Part shown: piece after piece, positions 34,801 to 46,800 of the stretch
Layout: every line of letters begins with the position of its first letter
Numbering within the stretch: the first letter of the stretch is position 1
Notes under the pieces: model-generated
What the model was told of the DNA's origin: nothing
What the model saw: the letters and a program-made list of their open reading frames with translations, nothing else
Databases searched by the model: none
DNA from: Actinacidiphila acididurans
Lineage (GTDB): Bacteria > Actinomycetota > Actinomycetes > Streptomycetales > Streptomycetaceae
NCBI RefSeq assembly: GCF_016918855.1
Contig: NZ_JADKYB010000010.1
Span: 248,001-312,000 of the forward strand
Direction: 5' to 3'
Length of the DNA stretch: 64,000 bases
Translations under genes and position numbers: made by a program

Positions 34801-37800
34801 CGGGGCTGGCCGTGTGCTCGCCGGCGTGGACGGCCATGTCCACGAACGCCATCGCGGGCAGCAGCGTCGAACCGAGCACGGTGTGCTCGGCCAGCCACGG
34901 GTGAACGGACGCGGAGAGCTTCCCGGTCAACACCACACCCTGCCCGTCGGGGAGCTTCACCAGGGACCGCAGCAGCGCGTGGTCGGGCGTGTCGAGGCCC
35001 TCCGACGGGCTGGTGGGGTGGAGCCAGTAGTGCTGGTGCTGGAAGGGATACGAGGGCACGCGCGCGCCCACCTTTCCCGCCGTTGTGATGGCGGGTGGGG
35101 TCCAGCGCACGGCCCCGTCCGCCCACAACCGCCCCAGCCCCGACAGCAACCGCTCCGGAGAATCCCCACCACGCCGCATCAACCCATTGCCCACCAGCAC
35201 CGGATGGGGGCCCACCTCCACAAACCCCGAAACACCCTGGCCCTCCAACCACTGCATCGCGTCGGCAAACCGCACCGGCTCCCGCACCTGACGCGCCCAA
35301 TAGCCCGGATCCGCCATATCCACCGGCTGTCCGGTCACCGTCGAGACCACCGGAATCACCGGCACACCGAACGACAGCCCCGCCGCCACCTGGCGCAGTT
35401 CCTCCAGCACCGGGTCCATCCGCGCCGAATGGAAGGCGTGACTGACCGCAAGCCTTGCCACGCGGCGCCCGCGGCTTCGCCAGACCTCACCGACCGCCAG
35501 CACCGCCGCCTCGTCCCCCGACACCACCACACTTTCGACCCCGTTGACCGCCGCCACCTCGGCCCCCGGCACCAGCGAACCCGCCACCTCCTCCACCGAC
35601 GCCTGCACCGACACCATCGCCCCACCACCGGCCAGCCCCTGCATCAACCGGCCCCGAGCCCCCACCAGCACACACGCGTCCTCCAACCCCAAAACCCCCG
35701 CCACATGAGCCGCCGCGACCTCGCCCACCGAATGCCCCACCACGAAATCCGGCCGCACACCCCACCACTCCACCAGCCGGAACAGCGCCACCTCCAACGC
35801 AAACACCCCGGCCTGCGTGAACACCGTCTGATCCAAAACCCCCTCCCGGTCCTCGAACAACACCTCGACCGGCAACCCCAGCAGCCCACACACCTCATCC
35901 AGCACCCGCGCAAACACCGGAAACACCTCGTACAAACCCCGACCCATCCCCACCCACTGACCACCCTGACCGGAAAACACAAACGCCGACCTGCCCGAGT
36001 CGCGGGCCTCGCCGGTCACCAGCCCGGGATGCGCCTCCCCGCGCACCAGGGCCGCCAGCGCCTCCGGTCCGGTCACCATGGCCCGGTGGGAGAACCGGGT
36101 CCGCGCGGCGAGTGCGGCGCCGATTCCGTCCGCGTCGGGGGCCTTGGCCGCGTACGCCTGCAGCCTGCGGGCCTGGGCCCGTAGCGCCTGCTCGGATTTG
36201 GCCGACAGCAGCCACGGCACCGGCACGGCGGTAGTGGAAGCGGGATCGGGAGCGGCAGGGGACTCGGGCGAGGAGAGCCCGGCCGGATCCGGGGCCGGTG
36301 CCTCAAGGATCACGTGCGCATTGGTACCGCTGATACCGAACGCCGACACACCGGCACGGCGCGGACGCCCCGTCTCCGGCCACGGCCGGGCCTCCGTGAG
36401 CAGCCGGACGTTTCCGGACTCCCAGTCGACGTGGGAGGTCGGCGCGTCCACATGCAGCGTCGGCGGCAGTTCGCCGTGCCGCATCGCCATCACCATCTTG
36501 ATCACACCCGCGGCACCGGCCGCCGCCTGCGTGTGCCCGATGTTCGACTTCACCGACCCCAGCCACAACGGCTCGTCCCGGTCCCGGCCATAGGTCGCCA
36601 GCAGCGCCTGCGCCTCAATGGGGTCACCCAGCGTCGTCCCGGTGCCGTGCGCCTCCACCGCGTCCACCTCGGACGGCTCCAACCCGGCATTCGCCAACGC
36701 CTGGCGGATCACCCGCTCCTGCGACGGACCGTTCGGCGCGGTCAACCCGTTGGACGCCCCGTCCTGGTTCACCGCCGAACCCCGCACCACCGCCAGCACC
36801 CGATGCCCATTGCGCCGGGCGTCCGACAACCGCTCCAGCAGCACCAGACCCGCACCCTCACCCCAACCCGTGCCGTCAGCGCCCTCGGCAAACGCCTTCA
36901 CCCGGCCGTCAGGAGCCAGGCCGCGCTGCCGGGAGAAGTCGATGAAGGCGGCGGGTGTCGCCATGACCGTCACCCCGCCGGCCAGGGCCAGCGAGCACTC
37001 CCCCGAGCGCAGTGCCTGCGCGGCCAGGTGGATCGCCACCAGCGAAGACGAGCACGCCGTGTCCACCGACACCGCCGGACCCTCCAACCCCAGCAGGTAC
37101 GAGACCCGGCCGGAGGTCACGCTCGTCGCCGTGCCGGTGGCCACATAGCCGTCCGCGTCGCGGGAGATCTGGTCCACTCCGCCCGCGTAGCCGGAGGCCC
37201 AGATGCCGGTGAAGACGCCCGTCTGACTGCCCCGCAACGACGTCGGATCGATCCCCGCGTCCTCGAACGTCTCCCACACCGTCTCCAGCAACACCCGCTG
37301 CTGCGGATCCATCGCCAACGCCTCACGCGGCGAAATCCCGAAGAACGCGGCATCAAAACCCGCCGCATCCGCCAGAAAACCACCCGACCGCGTATACGAC
37401 GTCCCTGGACTACCCGCCGGATCGAAAATGCGACTCACGTCCCACCCGCGATCCGGCGGGAACTCCCCCACCGCATCCACCCCACCCGACACCACATCCC
37501 ACAAACCCTCCGCCGAGCCCACCCCACCCGGATACCGCGCCCCCAACCCCACCACCACCACCGGATCACCCGACACCACCACCGCAGCCGGCACGGGTGC
37601 GACCGTCCGGCGCTCCTGGCCGAGGACCACCTCGCGCAGGTACTCGGCCAGCCGGGCCGGGGTCGGGTGGTCGAAGACCATCGTCGCCGACAGCCGGGTC
37701 CCGACCGCCGTGGACAGCCGGTTGCGCAGCTCCACGCCGGTCAGCGAGTCGAAGCCCAGATCCTTGAAGGCCAGGTCGCCGCCGATCTCGTCGCTACGGC

Positions 37801-40800
37801 CCAGCACGGCCGAGGCGTGGGTGCTGACCAGGTCGAGAAGGATCTCGCGTTGCCGGGCCTCGGGGAGCGATCCCAGCTCGCCCGCCAGTCCGGTGGTCCG
37901 CACCGGTTTGCGGGCACGTGCCAGCGCGCGCAGCACCGGCCGGTCGCCGAGTGCGGACACGTTGAGCTTGGCGGCGACCACCGCCGGTTCCGCGGTGTCC
38001 AGGCCCGCGTCGAACAGCCCCAATCCGTGGTCGGTCGCCATCGGCGGCAGCCCCGCGCGGGCGAGGCGTTCACGGTCGGCCTCGGACAGCTGCCCGGTCA
38101 GCCCGCTGGCCTCGGCCCACTGACCCCAGGCCAGCGACACACCCGGCAGGCCCAGGCCACGCCGGTACGCGGCCAGGCCGTCGAGGTACGCGTTGGCCGC
38201 CGCGTAGTTCGCTTGGCCCGGGGCGCCCAGCACACCGGCGGCGGACGAGAAGAGGACGAACGCCGTCAGGTCCCGTTCCCGGGTGAGTTGGTGCAGGTGC
38301 CAAGCGGCCCGGGCCTTGGGCTCCCAGACCGCGGCGAGGCGTTCGGGGGTCAGCGACTCGACCAGGGCGTCGTCCAGCGCCCCGGCCGCGTGCACGACCG
38401 CGGTCAGCGGATGCTCGGCCGGGATCGCGTCCAGTACGCCCGCCAGCGCGTCCCGATCGGCCACATCACAGGCGGCCACCGTCACCTCCGCGCCCAGCCC
38501 CGCCAGCTCCTCGCGCAACGCGGCCCCGCCACCACGGCGACTGACCAGCAACAAGTGCCGCACACCCCGCTCGGCCACCAGGTGCCGGGCCACATGGCCC
38601 CCCAGCGTCCCCGTACCACCGGTGATCAGCACGGTGCCGGCCGGGTCGAGATCCGCGGGGACAGTGAGGACGATCTTGCCGATGTGGGCGGCCTGGCTCA
38701 TGTACCGGAAGGCGTCCCGCGCGCGGCGGACGTCCCAGGTGGTGAGCGGTGGCAGGCGCAGCTCGCCCGCGGTGAGCAGCCGGACGGCCTCGGCCAGGAT
38801 CTCCCCCAGCCGCTCCGGTCCCGCGTCGGCCAGGTCGAAGGCCAGCACGCCGGGACGGATGTCGGCCTTGCCCATCTCGACGAACCGCCCGCCGGGCGCG
38901 AGCAGCCGCAGGGTCGCGTCCAGGAACTCACCGGACAGCGAGTTCAGCACCACGTCGAAGGGGCCGAACCGGTCGGCGAACTCCAGGGTCCGGGACGAGG
39001 CGATGTGGTCGTCGGCCAGCCCCAGGGCGCGCAGCGCGTCCCACTTGCCCGGGCCGGCGGTCGCGTGGACGTCCGCGCCCCAATGCCGTGCGAGCTGGAC
39101 CGCCGCCATGCCGACGCCGCCGGCCCCGGCGTGGATCAGGACCCGGTCACCGGCCTTCAGGCAGCCCAGGTCGCGCAGGCCGTACCACGCGGTCATGAAC
39201 GCGATCGGCACCGTGGCGGCCTGGGTGAACGTCCACTCGTCGGGGATGCGCACCAGCACCCTGTGGTCGGCGACGGCGACCCGGCCGAACGCACCGGGCA
39301 GCAGCCCGGCGACCCTGTCCCCCGGCCGCAGCGCGGTGACCTCGGCGCCGACCTCGGTGACGACGCCCGCGCCCTCGCTGCCGAGCAGCGCCGGGTCCGG
39401 GTAGACACCGAGGGCGATCAGCACGTCCCGGAAGTTCAGGCCCGCCGCCCGCACGGCGACGCGCACCTCCCGGGGCCCGAGCGGGGCCTGCTCGTACGGC
39501 AGGAAGGCGAGGTCGTCCAGGCTGCCCGTGCCCGGCTGCGTCAGCCGTCCGTCGAACGCCTCCGGTGCGGAGCGCACGAGCCGGGGTACGTAGACGGCCC
39601 CCCGGCGCACCGCCACCTGGTCCTCGTCGCCGACCGACAGGCCGTCGGGCAGCTCGTCGGCGTCCACGAGCACGAAGCGGCCGGGGTGCTCGGACTGCGC
39701 GGACCGGACCAGGCCCCATACGGCAGAGGCTTCCGGGTCGCTCACCCGGTCACCGGGGACGACGGCGACCGCACCCCGCGTGCACACCACGAGCCGTTCG
39801 CCGGGCCCGGCCAGGAAGTCCTGGACGGCCGCCAGCGCCTCGGCGAGCGAGCCGGGCGAGACGACGGCGTCACCGAGCGCACCTTCGGCGGGGGTCAGCG
39901 GAACCCAGTCGAGGGCGTACAGCGGGCCGCGTTCGGCCATCGGACGGGTGGTCAGCGCCTCGACGGTCGCCACGGGCTCGCCGGACCGGTCCGCCAGGTG
40001 GACGGCGTACGTGCCGGGGCGCACCGTCGTCAGCCGCACGCGCGCGGAGGTCACGCCGGTACGGTGGACCGCGATGCCGCCCAGCGAGAACGGCAGCCGC
40101 ACGTCGCCCTCCGTGCCGGCCAGCAGCGCCAGCGGCTGCAAAGCGGCGTCCAGCAGGGCCGGATGGACCGAGAACCGGGCCGCGTCCGGCACGGTGACCT
40201 CGGCGAACACCTCACCGCCGCGGCGCCACACCGCCTGCACGGCCTGGAAGGCCGGCCCGTACTCGTAGCCCGCCGCGGCGAGCGTGTCGTAGAGCCCGGT
40301 GACCGGTTCCGCGCCGGCCGGCGGCCATTGCGCCAGCTCCTGCCCGACCACGGGTTTCCCGCTCACCGTGCCGGTGGCGTGCCGCACCCACCCGTCCGTA
40401 CGGGACCGCACGTCGACCGTGCGGCGGCCGGCCTCGTCCGGCTCGCCCACGACGACCTGCACGTCCACGGCGCCGTCCGCGGGCAGCACCAGCGGCGCCT
40501 CCAGGACCAGTTCCTCCACGGCCGACCCGGCCGCGTGCACCACCAGTTCCACGAACGCCGTCGCGGGCAGCAGCACCGTCCCCAGTACGGAGTGGTCGGC
40601 GAGCCAGGGGTGGGTGGCCAGGGAGAGCCGACCCGTCAGGACCCGCTGCTCGCCCACCTCGACAGCGGCGCCGAGCAGCGGGTGGTCCACCGAGTCGAGC
40701 CCGGCCGCGGACACGTCTCCGGCGCCTCCGGCGAGCCAGAACCGTGTCCGCTGGAAGGGGTAGGTGGGCAGCGCCACCGGCTCCCTCTCCGGGAACGGCC

Positions 40801-43800
40801 ACCGCACCGGCACACCCGCCACGAACAGCCGCGCCGCGGCGGCCAGGAACTCGGCCGGGGTGCCGTGGTCGCGGCGCAGTGTCCCGGTCACCATCCCCGC
40901 CTCGTGCTCCTCCAGCGCGGGCGTCAGCACCGGGTGCGGGCTGATCTCGACGAAGACGGGGTCGCCACCCGCGGCAAGCAGCAGCCGGGTGGTCTGGTCG
41001 AACAGTACGGGTTCGCGGAGGTTGCGGTACCAGTAATCCGCGTCGAGACCGGCGGTGTCGACCGGTTGTGCGGTGACCGTGGAGTAGAAGGGGACGTCGG
41101 CGGTCCTCGGCTGGATCCCGGCCAGGTCGGTGAGCAGTTGCTCACGGATCGCCTCGACCTGCGCCGAGTGGGCGGCGTAGTTGACGGGCAGACGGCGGGC
41201 GCGAATGCCGTCGGCCTCACAGGCGGCCAGCAGTTCGTCCAGCGCATCCAGATCACCCGACACCACGACCGAACCAGGGGCATTGACCACCGCCACCGTC
41301 AGCCGGCCATCCCAACGGACCACCAAGTCGGCGGCCCGCTCATCCCCCAGCCCGACCGACACCATCCCACCCTGGTCGGCCAGGGCCACCAGGGCCTTGC
41401 TGCGCAGGGCCACCACCCTGGCGGCATCGTCCAAGGACAACGCCCCGGCCACATACGCCGCCGCAATCTCACCCTGCGAATGCCCCACCACCGCATCCGG
41501 CTCCACACCATGAGCACGCCACAACTCCGCCAGCGCCACCATCACCGCGAACAGAGCGGGCTGCACCACATCAACCCGCTCCAGCGAACCACCACCGGCC
41601 AGCACCTCCACCAACGACCAATCCGTATACGGCGCCAACGCCGCATCACACGCATCGATCGCCTCCCGGAACACCGGCTCCGAGACATACAACTCCCCAC
41701 CCATCCCCACCCACTGCGCACCCTGCCCCGGAAACACAAACACCGACCGACCCACCGGACCGGCGATCCCGGTGACCAGACCCGGCGCCGTGCCACCCTC
41801 GGCCAGAGCGTCCAGGGCCTCACCGGTACCCACCACCACCGCACGGTGCTCGAACAGAGCGCGGGCGGCCAGAGCACCACCGACCGCCGCCGGACTCACC
41901 TCCGGATGTACGGCAGTGAAAGCACGCAACCGACGCGCCTGCTCCCGCAACGCCACCTCGGACCTGGCCGACAACACCCACGGCACGACCCCGCCCGCAG
42001 ACCCGGCCGCGGACCCCGCCGAATCCCCGGCCGGCTGCTCAACAGCCGCCTCGATCACGACATGCGCGTTCGTACCGCTGATACCGAACGCCGACACACC
42101 GGCACGGCGGGGACGCCCCGTCTCCGGCCACGGCCGGGCCTCGGTCAGCAGCCGGATGTCACCGGTGTCCCACTCGACATACGGCGTGGGCTCCTGCACA
42201 TGCAGCGTCGGCGGCAGTTCACCGTGCCGCATCGCCATCACCATCTTGATCACACCCGCCACACCGGCCGCCGCCTGCGTATGCCCGATATTGGACTTCA
42301 CCGACCCCAGCCACAACGGCTCCCCCCGCCCCTGACCGTAGGTCGCCAACAGCGCCTGAGCCTCGATCGGATCACCCAGCGTCGTCCCCGTACCGTGCGC
42401 CTCCACCGCGTCCACGTCCGCCGTCGACAATCCGGCATTCGCCAGCGCCTGCCGGATCACCCGCTCCTGCGACGGACCGTTCGGCGCCCCGAGGCCGTTC
42501 GACGTGCCGTCCTGATTGATCGCCGAACCCCGCACCACCGCCAGCACCCAGTGGCCGTTGCGGCGGGCGTCGGACAAGCGCTCCAGCAGCACCAGACCCG
42601 CGCCCTCACCCCAGGCCGTACCGTCAGCCGTCGACGAGAAGGGCTTGCACCGACCGTCGGGAGCCAGGCCGCGCTGGCGGGAGAACTCCGTGAACCCCAG
42701 CGGGGTCGCCATCACGGTCACCCCGCCGGCCAGGGCCAGCGAGCACTCCCCCGAGCGGAGCGCCTGCGCGGCCAGGTGGATCGCCACCAGCGAGGACGAG
42801 CAGGCGGTGTCCAGCGAGACCGCCGCGCCCTCCAGCCCCAGCAGGTAGGCGATCCGGCCGGAGGTCACGCTGGTCGCGGCGCCCGTACCGAGGTAGCCCT
42901 CGGCGTCGGCGGGTGCCTGGTCGCCGTAGCCGGAGGACCAGATGCCGGTGAAGACACCCGTCTGGCTGCCCCGCAACGACGTCGGATCGATGCCGGCGTA
43001 CTCGAAGGTCTCCCACGCGGTCTCCAGCAGCACCCGCTGCTGCGGATCCATCGCCAACGCCTCACGCGGCGAGATGCCGAAGAAATCGGCATCGAACCCC
43101 GCCGCGTCCGCCAGAAAACCACCCGACCGCGTGTACGACGTCCCCGGATGATCCGCATCCGGATGGAACAACCCCTCGACATCCCACCCACGATCCGACG
43201 GGAACTCCCCCATCGCATCCACCCCACCCGACACCAGGCCCCACAACTCCTCCGGCGACCCCACCCCACCCGGCAACCGGCACCCCATGCCCACGATCAC
43301 CACCGGATCGGGCCCACCACCCACCCCACCCACCGACACCGACGACGACACCACCGACACCACACCCCCGTCGAGGATCGCGCTCAGCAGGTGCTCGGCG
43401 AGTTGCCGCGGGGTGGGGTGGTCGAAGGTGACGGTGGCGGGCAGGCGCAGGCCGGTGGCGGTATTGAGCCGGTTGCGCAGTTCGACGGAGGTCAGGGAAT
43501 CGAAGCCGAGGTCCTTGAACGGCTGCCGGTCCCGTACGGCCCCCGGTTCGCGGTGACCGAGCACGGCGGCGGTGTTGGCGGTGACCAGGTCGAGTGCGGC
43601 GCGCAGGCGTTCGGCCTCCGGCAGTGACCGCAGGCGGTCGGCGATCGCGCCGTGCCGTGCCGGGCGCCGGGCCGCCTTGCGGGAGACGAGGCCCTTGAGG
43701 GCGGCCGGGACCGCCGGGGCACCCGCCATCACGGACAGGTCGAGGCGTACCGGCGCCAGCACGGCCCGGTCCGCGGCCAGGGCCGCGTCGAACAGCGACA

Positions 43801-46800
43801 GGGCGTGGTCGGTGGCCAGCGGCACCACCCCGGCTCGCGTCAGCCGGTCCTGGTCGGCGCCGGTCAGGTGCCCGGTCATGCCGCTGGGCTCGGCCCAGTA
43901 GCCCCAGGCCAGCGAGGTCGCCGGCAGTCCGAGGGCGCGCCGGTGCACGGCGAGGGCGTCGAGGAAGGTGTTGGCCGCGGCGTAGTTGGCCTGCCCGGGG
44001 CTGCCGAGCGTCCCGGCCGCCGAGGAGAAGAGGACGAACGCCGTCAGGTCCTGTCCCCGGGTGAGTTCGTGCAGGTGCCACGCCGCCCGGGCCTTGGGCT
44101 CCCAGACCGCGGCGAGGCGTTCGGGGGTCAGGGATTCGACAACACCGTCGTCGAGCACGCCGGCCGCGTGCACGACCGCGGTCAGCGGATGCTCGGCCGG
44201 GATCGAGGCCAGTACGCCCGCCAGCGCGTCCCGATCGGCCACATCACAGGCGGCCACCGTCACCTCCGCGCCCAGCCCCGCCAGCTCCTCGCGCAACGCG
44301 GCCCCGCCACCACTGCGACTGACCAGCAACAAGTGCCGCACACCCCGCTCGGCCACCAGGTGCCGGGCCACATGGCCCCCCAGCGTCCCCGTACCACCGG
44401 TGATCAGCACGGTGCCGGCCGGGCCGAGATCCGCGGGGACAGTGAGGACGATCTTGCCGATGTGGGCGGCCTGGCTCATGTACCGGAACACGTCGACCGC
44501 GTCCCGGACCCCGCGTACGTCGATCGGCAGCGGTGCGAACTCGCCGTCGGTGAAGGCCCGTACGACGGTGTGCAGGATCTCGCCGAGCCGTTCCGGCCCC
44601 GCGTCGGCGATGTCGAACGCCCGGTAGACGATGTCGGGGTGGTCGGCGGCGTCGCGGATGTCGGTCTTGCCCATCTCCACGAACCGGCCGCCGGGCCCGA
44701 GCAGCCGCAGGGAGGCGTCGACGAACTCGCCGGACAGCGAGTCCAGTACCACGTCCATGAGCGGGAACTTCTGCTCGAACTCCAGGGTGCGCGACGACGC
44801 GATGTGGTCCTCGTCCAGTCCCAGGGCGCGCAGGATGTGCCATTTGGCCGGGCCGGCGGTGGCGAACACCTCCGCCCCGAGCCGCCGGGCCAGTTGGATC
44901 GCCGCCATGCCGACGCCGCCGGTGCCGGCGTGGATCAGGACCCGGTCACCGGCCTTCAGATCGCCCAGGTCGCACAGCCCGTACCACGCGGTCAGGAACA
45001 CCACGGGCACGGACGCGGCCCTGGCGAACGACCAGTCGTCGGGCATCCGGACCAGCAGCCGCTGGTCGGCGACGGTGACCGGACCGAAGGCGCCGGGGAC
45101 CAGGCCCATGACGCGGTCGCCGGGCCGGAACCGGGTGTCCGGGCCGGTTTCGAGGACGACGCCCGCGCCTTCGCCGCCCATCAGGGCCTCGCCGGGGTAG
45201 ACGCCGAGGGCGATCAGCACGTCCCGGAAGTTGAGTCCGGCCGCCCGCATGGCGATCCGGACCTGCCCGGGCCCCAGCGGCTCCATGAGTTCCGGGCGGG
45301 GCACCAGCGCCAGGTCGTCGATGCTGCCGGTGCCGGTGTCCTCCAGCCGCCAGGTCCCGTCCGGCGGGGTGAGGCTCGCGCCGACGCGGACCAGGCGGGG
45401 GACGCGCAGCGCCCCTTGGCGTACCGCCAGTTCCGGCTCGTCCGTCCCCGCGATCAGCGCGGGGTCCCAGGTCGGGTCGGCGTCGACCAGGACGAACCGG
45501 TCGGGGTGCTCGGCACGCGCGCCGCGGACCAGGCCCCAGACCATCGAGTGGTGGAGGCCGACCACGTCACCGGGCGCGGCGGCCACGGCGTTGCGGGTGA
45601 CGACCGCCAGCCGGGTCCGCTCGCCCGCCAAGTGGTCCCGGATCACGGCGAGTACGCTCCGCGCGCTCTCGTACGCCGCCTCGACCGGGTCCGCCTCGGG
45701 TTCCGGCCCCGGCACCTCGTAGACGACGAGGTCCGCGGGGTCGCCGCCCATCGCCGCCGGTTCGAGGGGGGCTTCGAGGGGGACCCAGTCGAGCGCGTAC
45801 AGGCTGTCCGGGACGGCGGTGGCGTCCCGGACGGTCAGCGACGTGATGACCGCGACCGGGGTGCCCTCCGGGTCGGCCACGGCCACGGTGTACGTGTCCG
45901 GTCCGGTGGCGGACAGGCGTACCCGCAGCGTCCGGCCGCCCGTGGGCCGTATCGCCACTCCGGTGAACGCGAACGGCAGGCCGGTGCGGTCGGTGAGGAA
46001 CGCCATGGGGTGCAGCGCGGCGTCGAGCAGCGCGGGGTGCAGGGCAAACGGTTCCTCGGCGGGAAGCTCCACTTCGGCGTAGACGGTGTCGCCGACCCGC
46101 CGGGCCGCCGTGACGCCCTGGAACGCCGGCCCGTACTCGTAGCCGAGCACGGACAGCGAGTCGTAGAGCCCGTCGACGTCGAGGGTCTCACCGGCCGGCG
46201 GCCAGTCCCAGGCGCTCAGCGCCGGCTCCTCGCCCAGGGTCCCGGTGGCGTGCCGCACCCACTCGTCGCCGTCACGCGAGTACACCGTGAGCGGGCGGCG
46301 GCCGTCGTCCTCGGGACCCACGACGACCTGGAGGTGCACCGGGGTGTCGTCGAGGACGATCGGCGTTTCGAGCACCAGCTCCTCGACCGCGTGGCCGAGC
46401 CGGCCGGCCGCGTAGGCCGCCATTTCCGCGAACGCCGTGCCGGGCAGGAGCACGGAGCCCCGCACTGCGTGGTCGGCCAGCCACGGGTGGGTGGCGAGCG
46501 AGATCCGTCCGCTGAGCACCGCGCCGTCGGGCAGTTCCACGAACGTGCTGAGCAGGGGGTGGTCGCCCGACGCCGTCGGGACGGGCCGCAGCCAGTACGG
46601 CTGGCGCTGGAAGGCGTACGTCGGCAGGCTGACGGGTTCGGTGTCGGCCGGGAACCGCCAGTCGACCGGGACACCGTGGACGTGCAGGCGGCCGAGCGAG
46701 GTGAGGAAGTCGTCCTGGTCGCGCCGGAGCGTGCCGGTGACGAGGAGGTCGGAGCCGTGGTGGTGGCCGGTCTCCTCGACGGCGGAGACCAGGACCGGGT

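Noticed and set aside
36314..43627. A 2,437-codon open frame on the plus strand opposite the PKS, and several others over 1,000 codons there
   Set aside because: They are Arg/Pro/His/Gly-rich mirror images caused by G/C bias at the third positions of the real PKS frame. They carry no family motifs and begin and end without signals.
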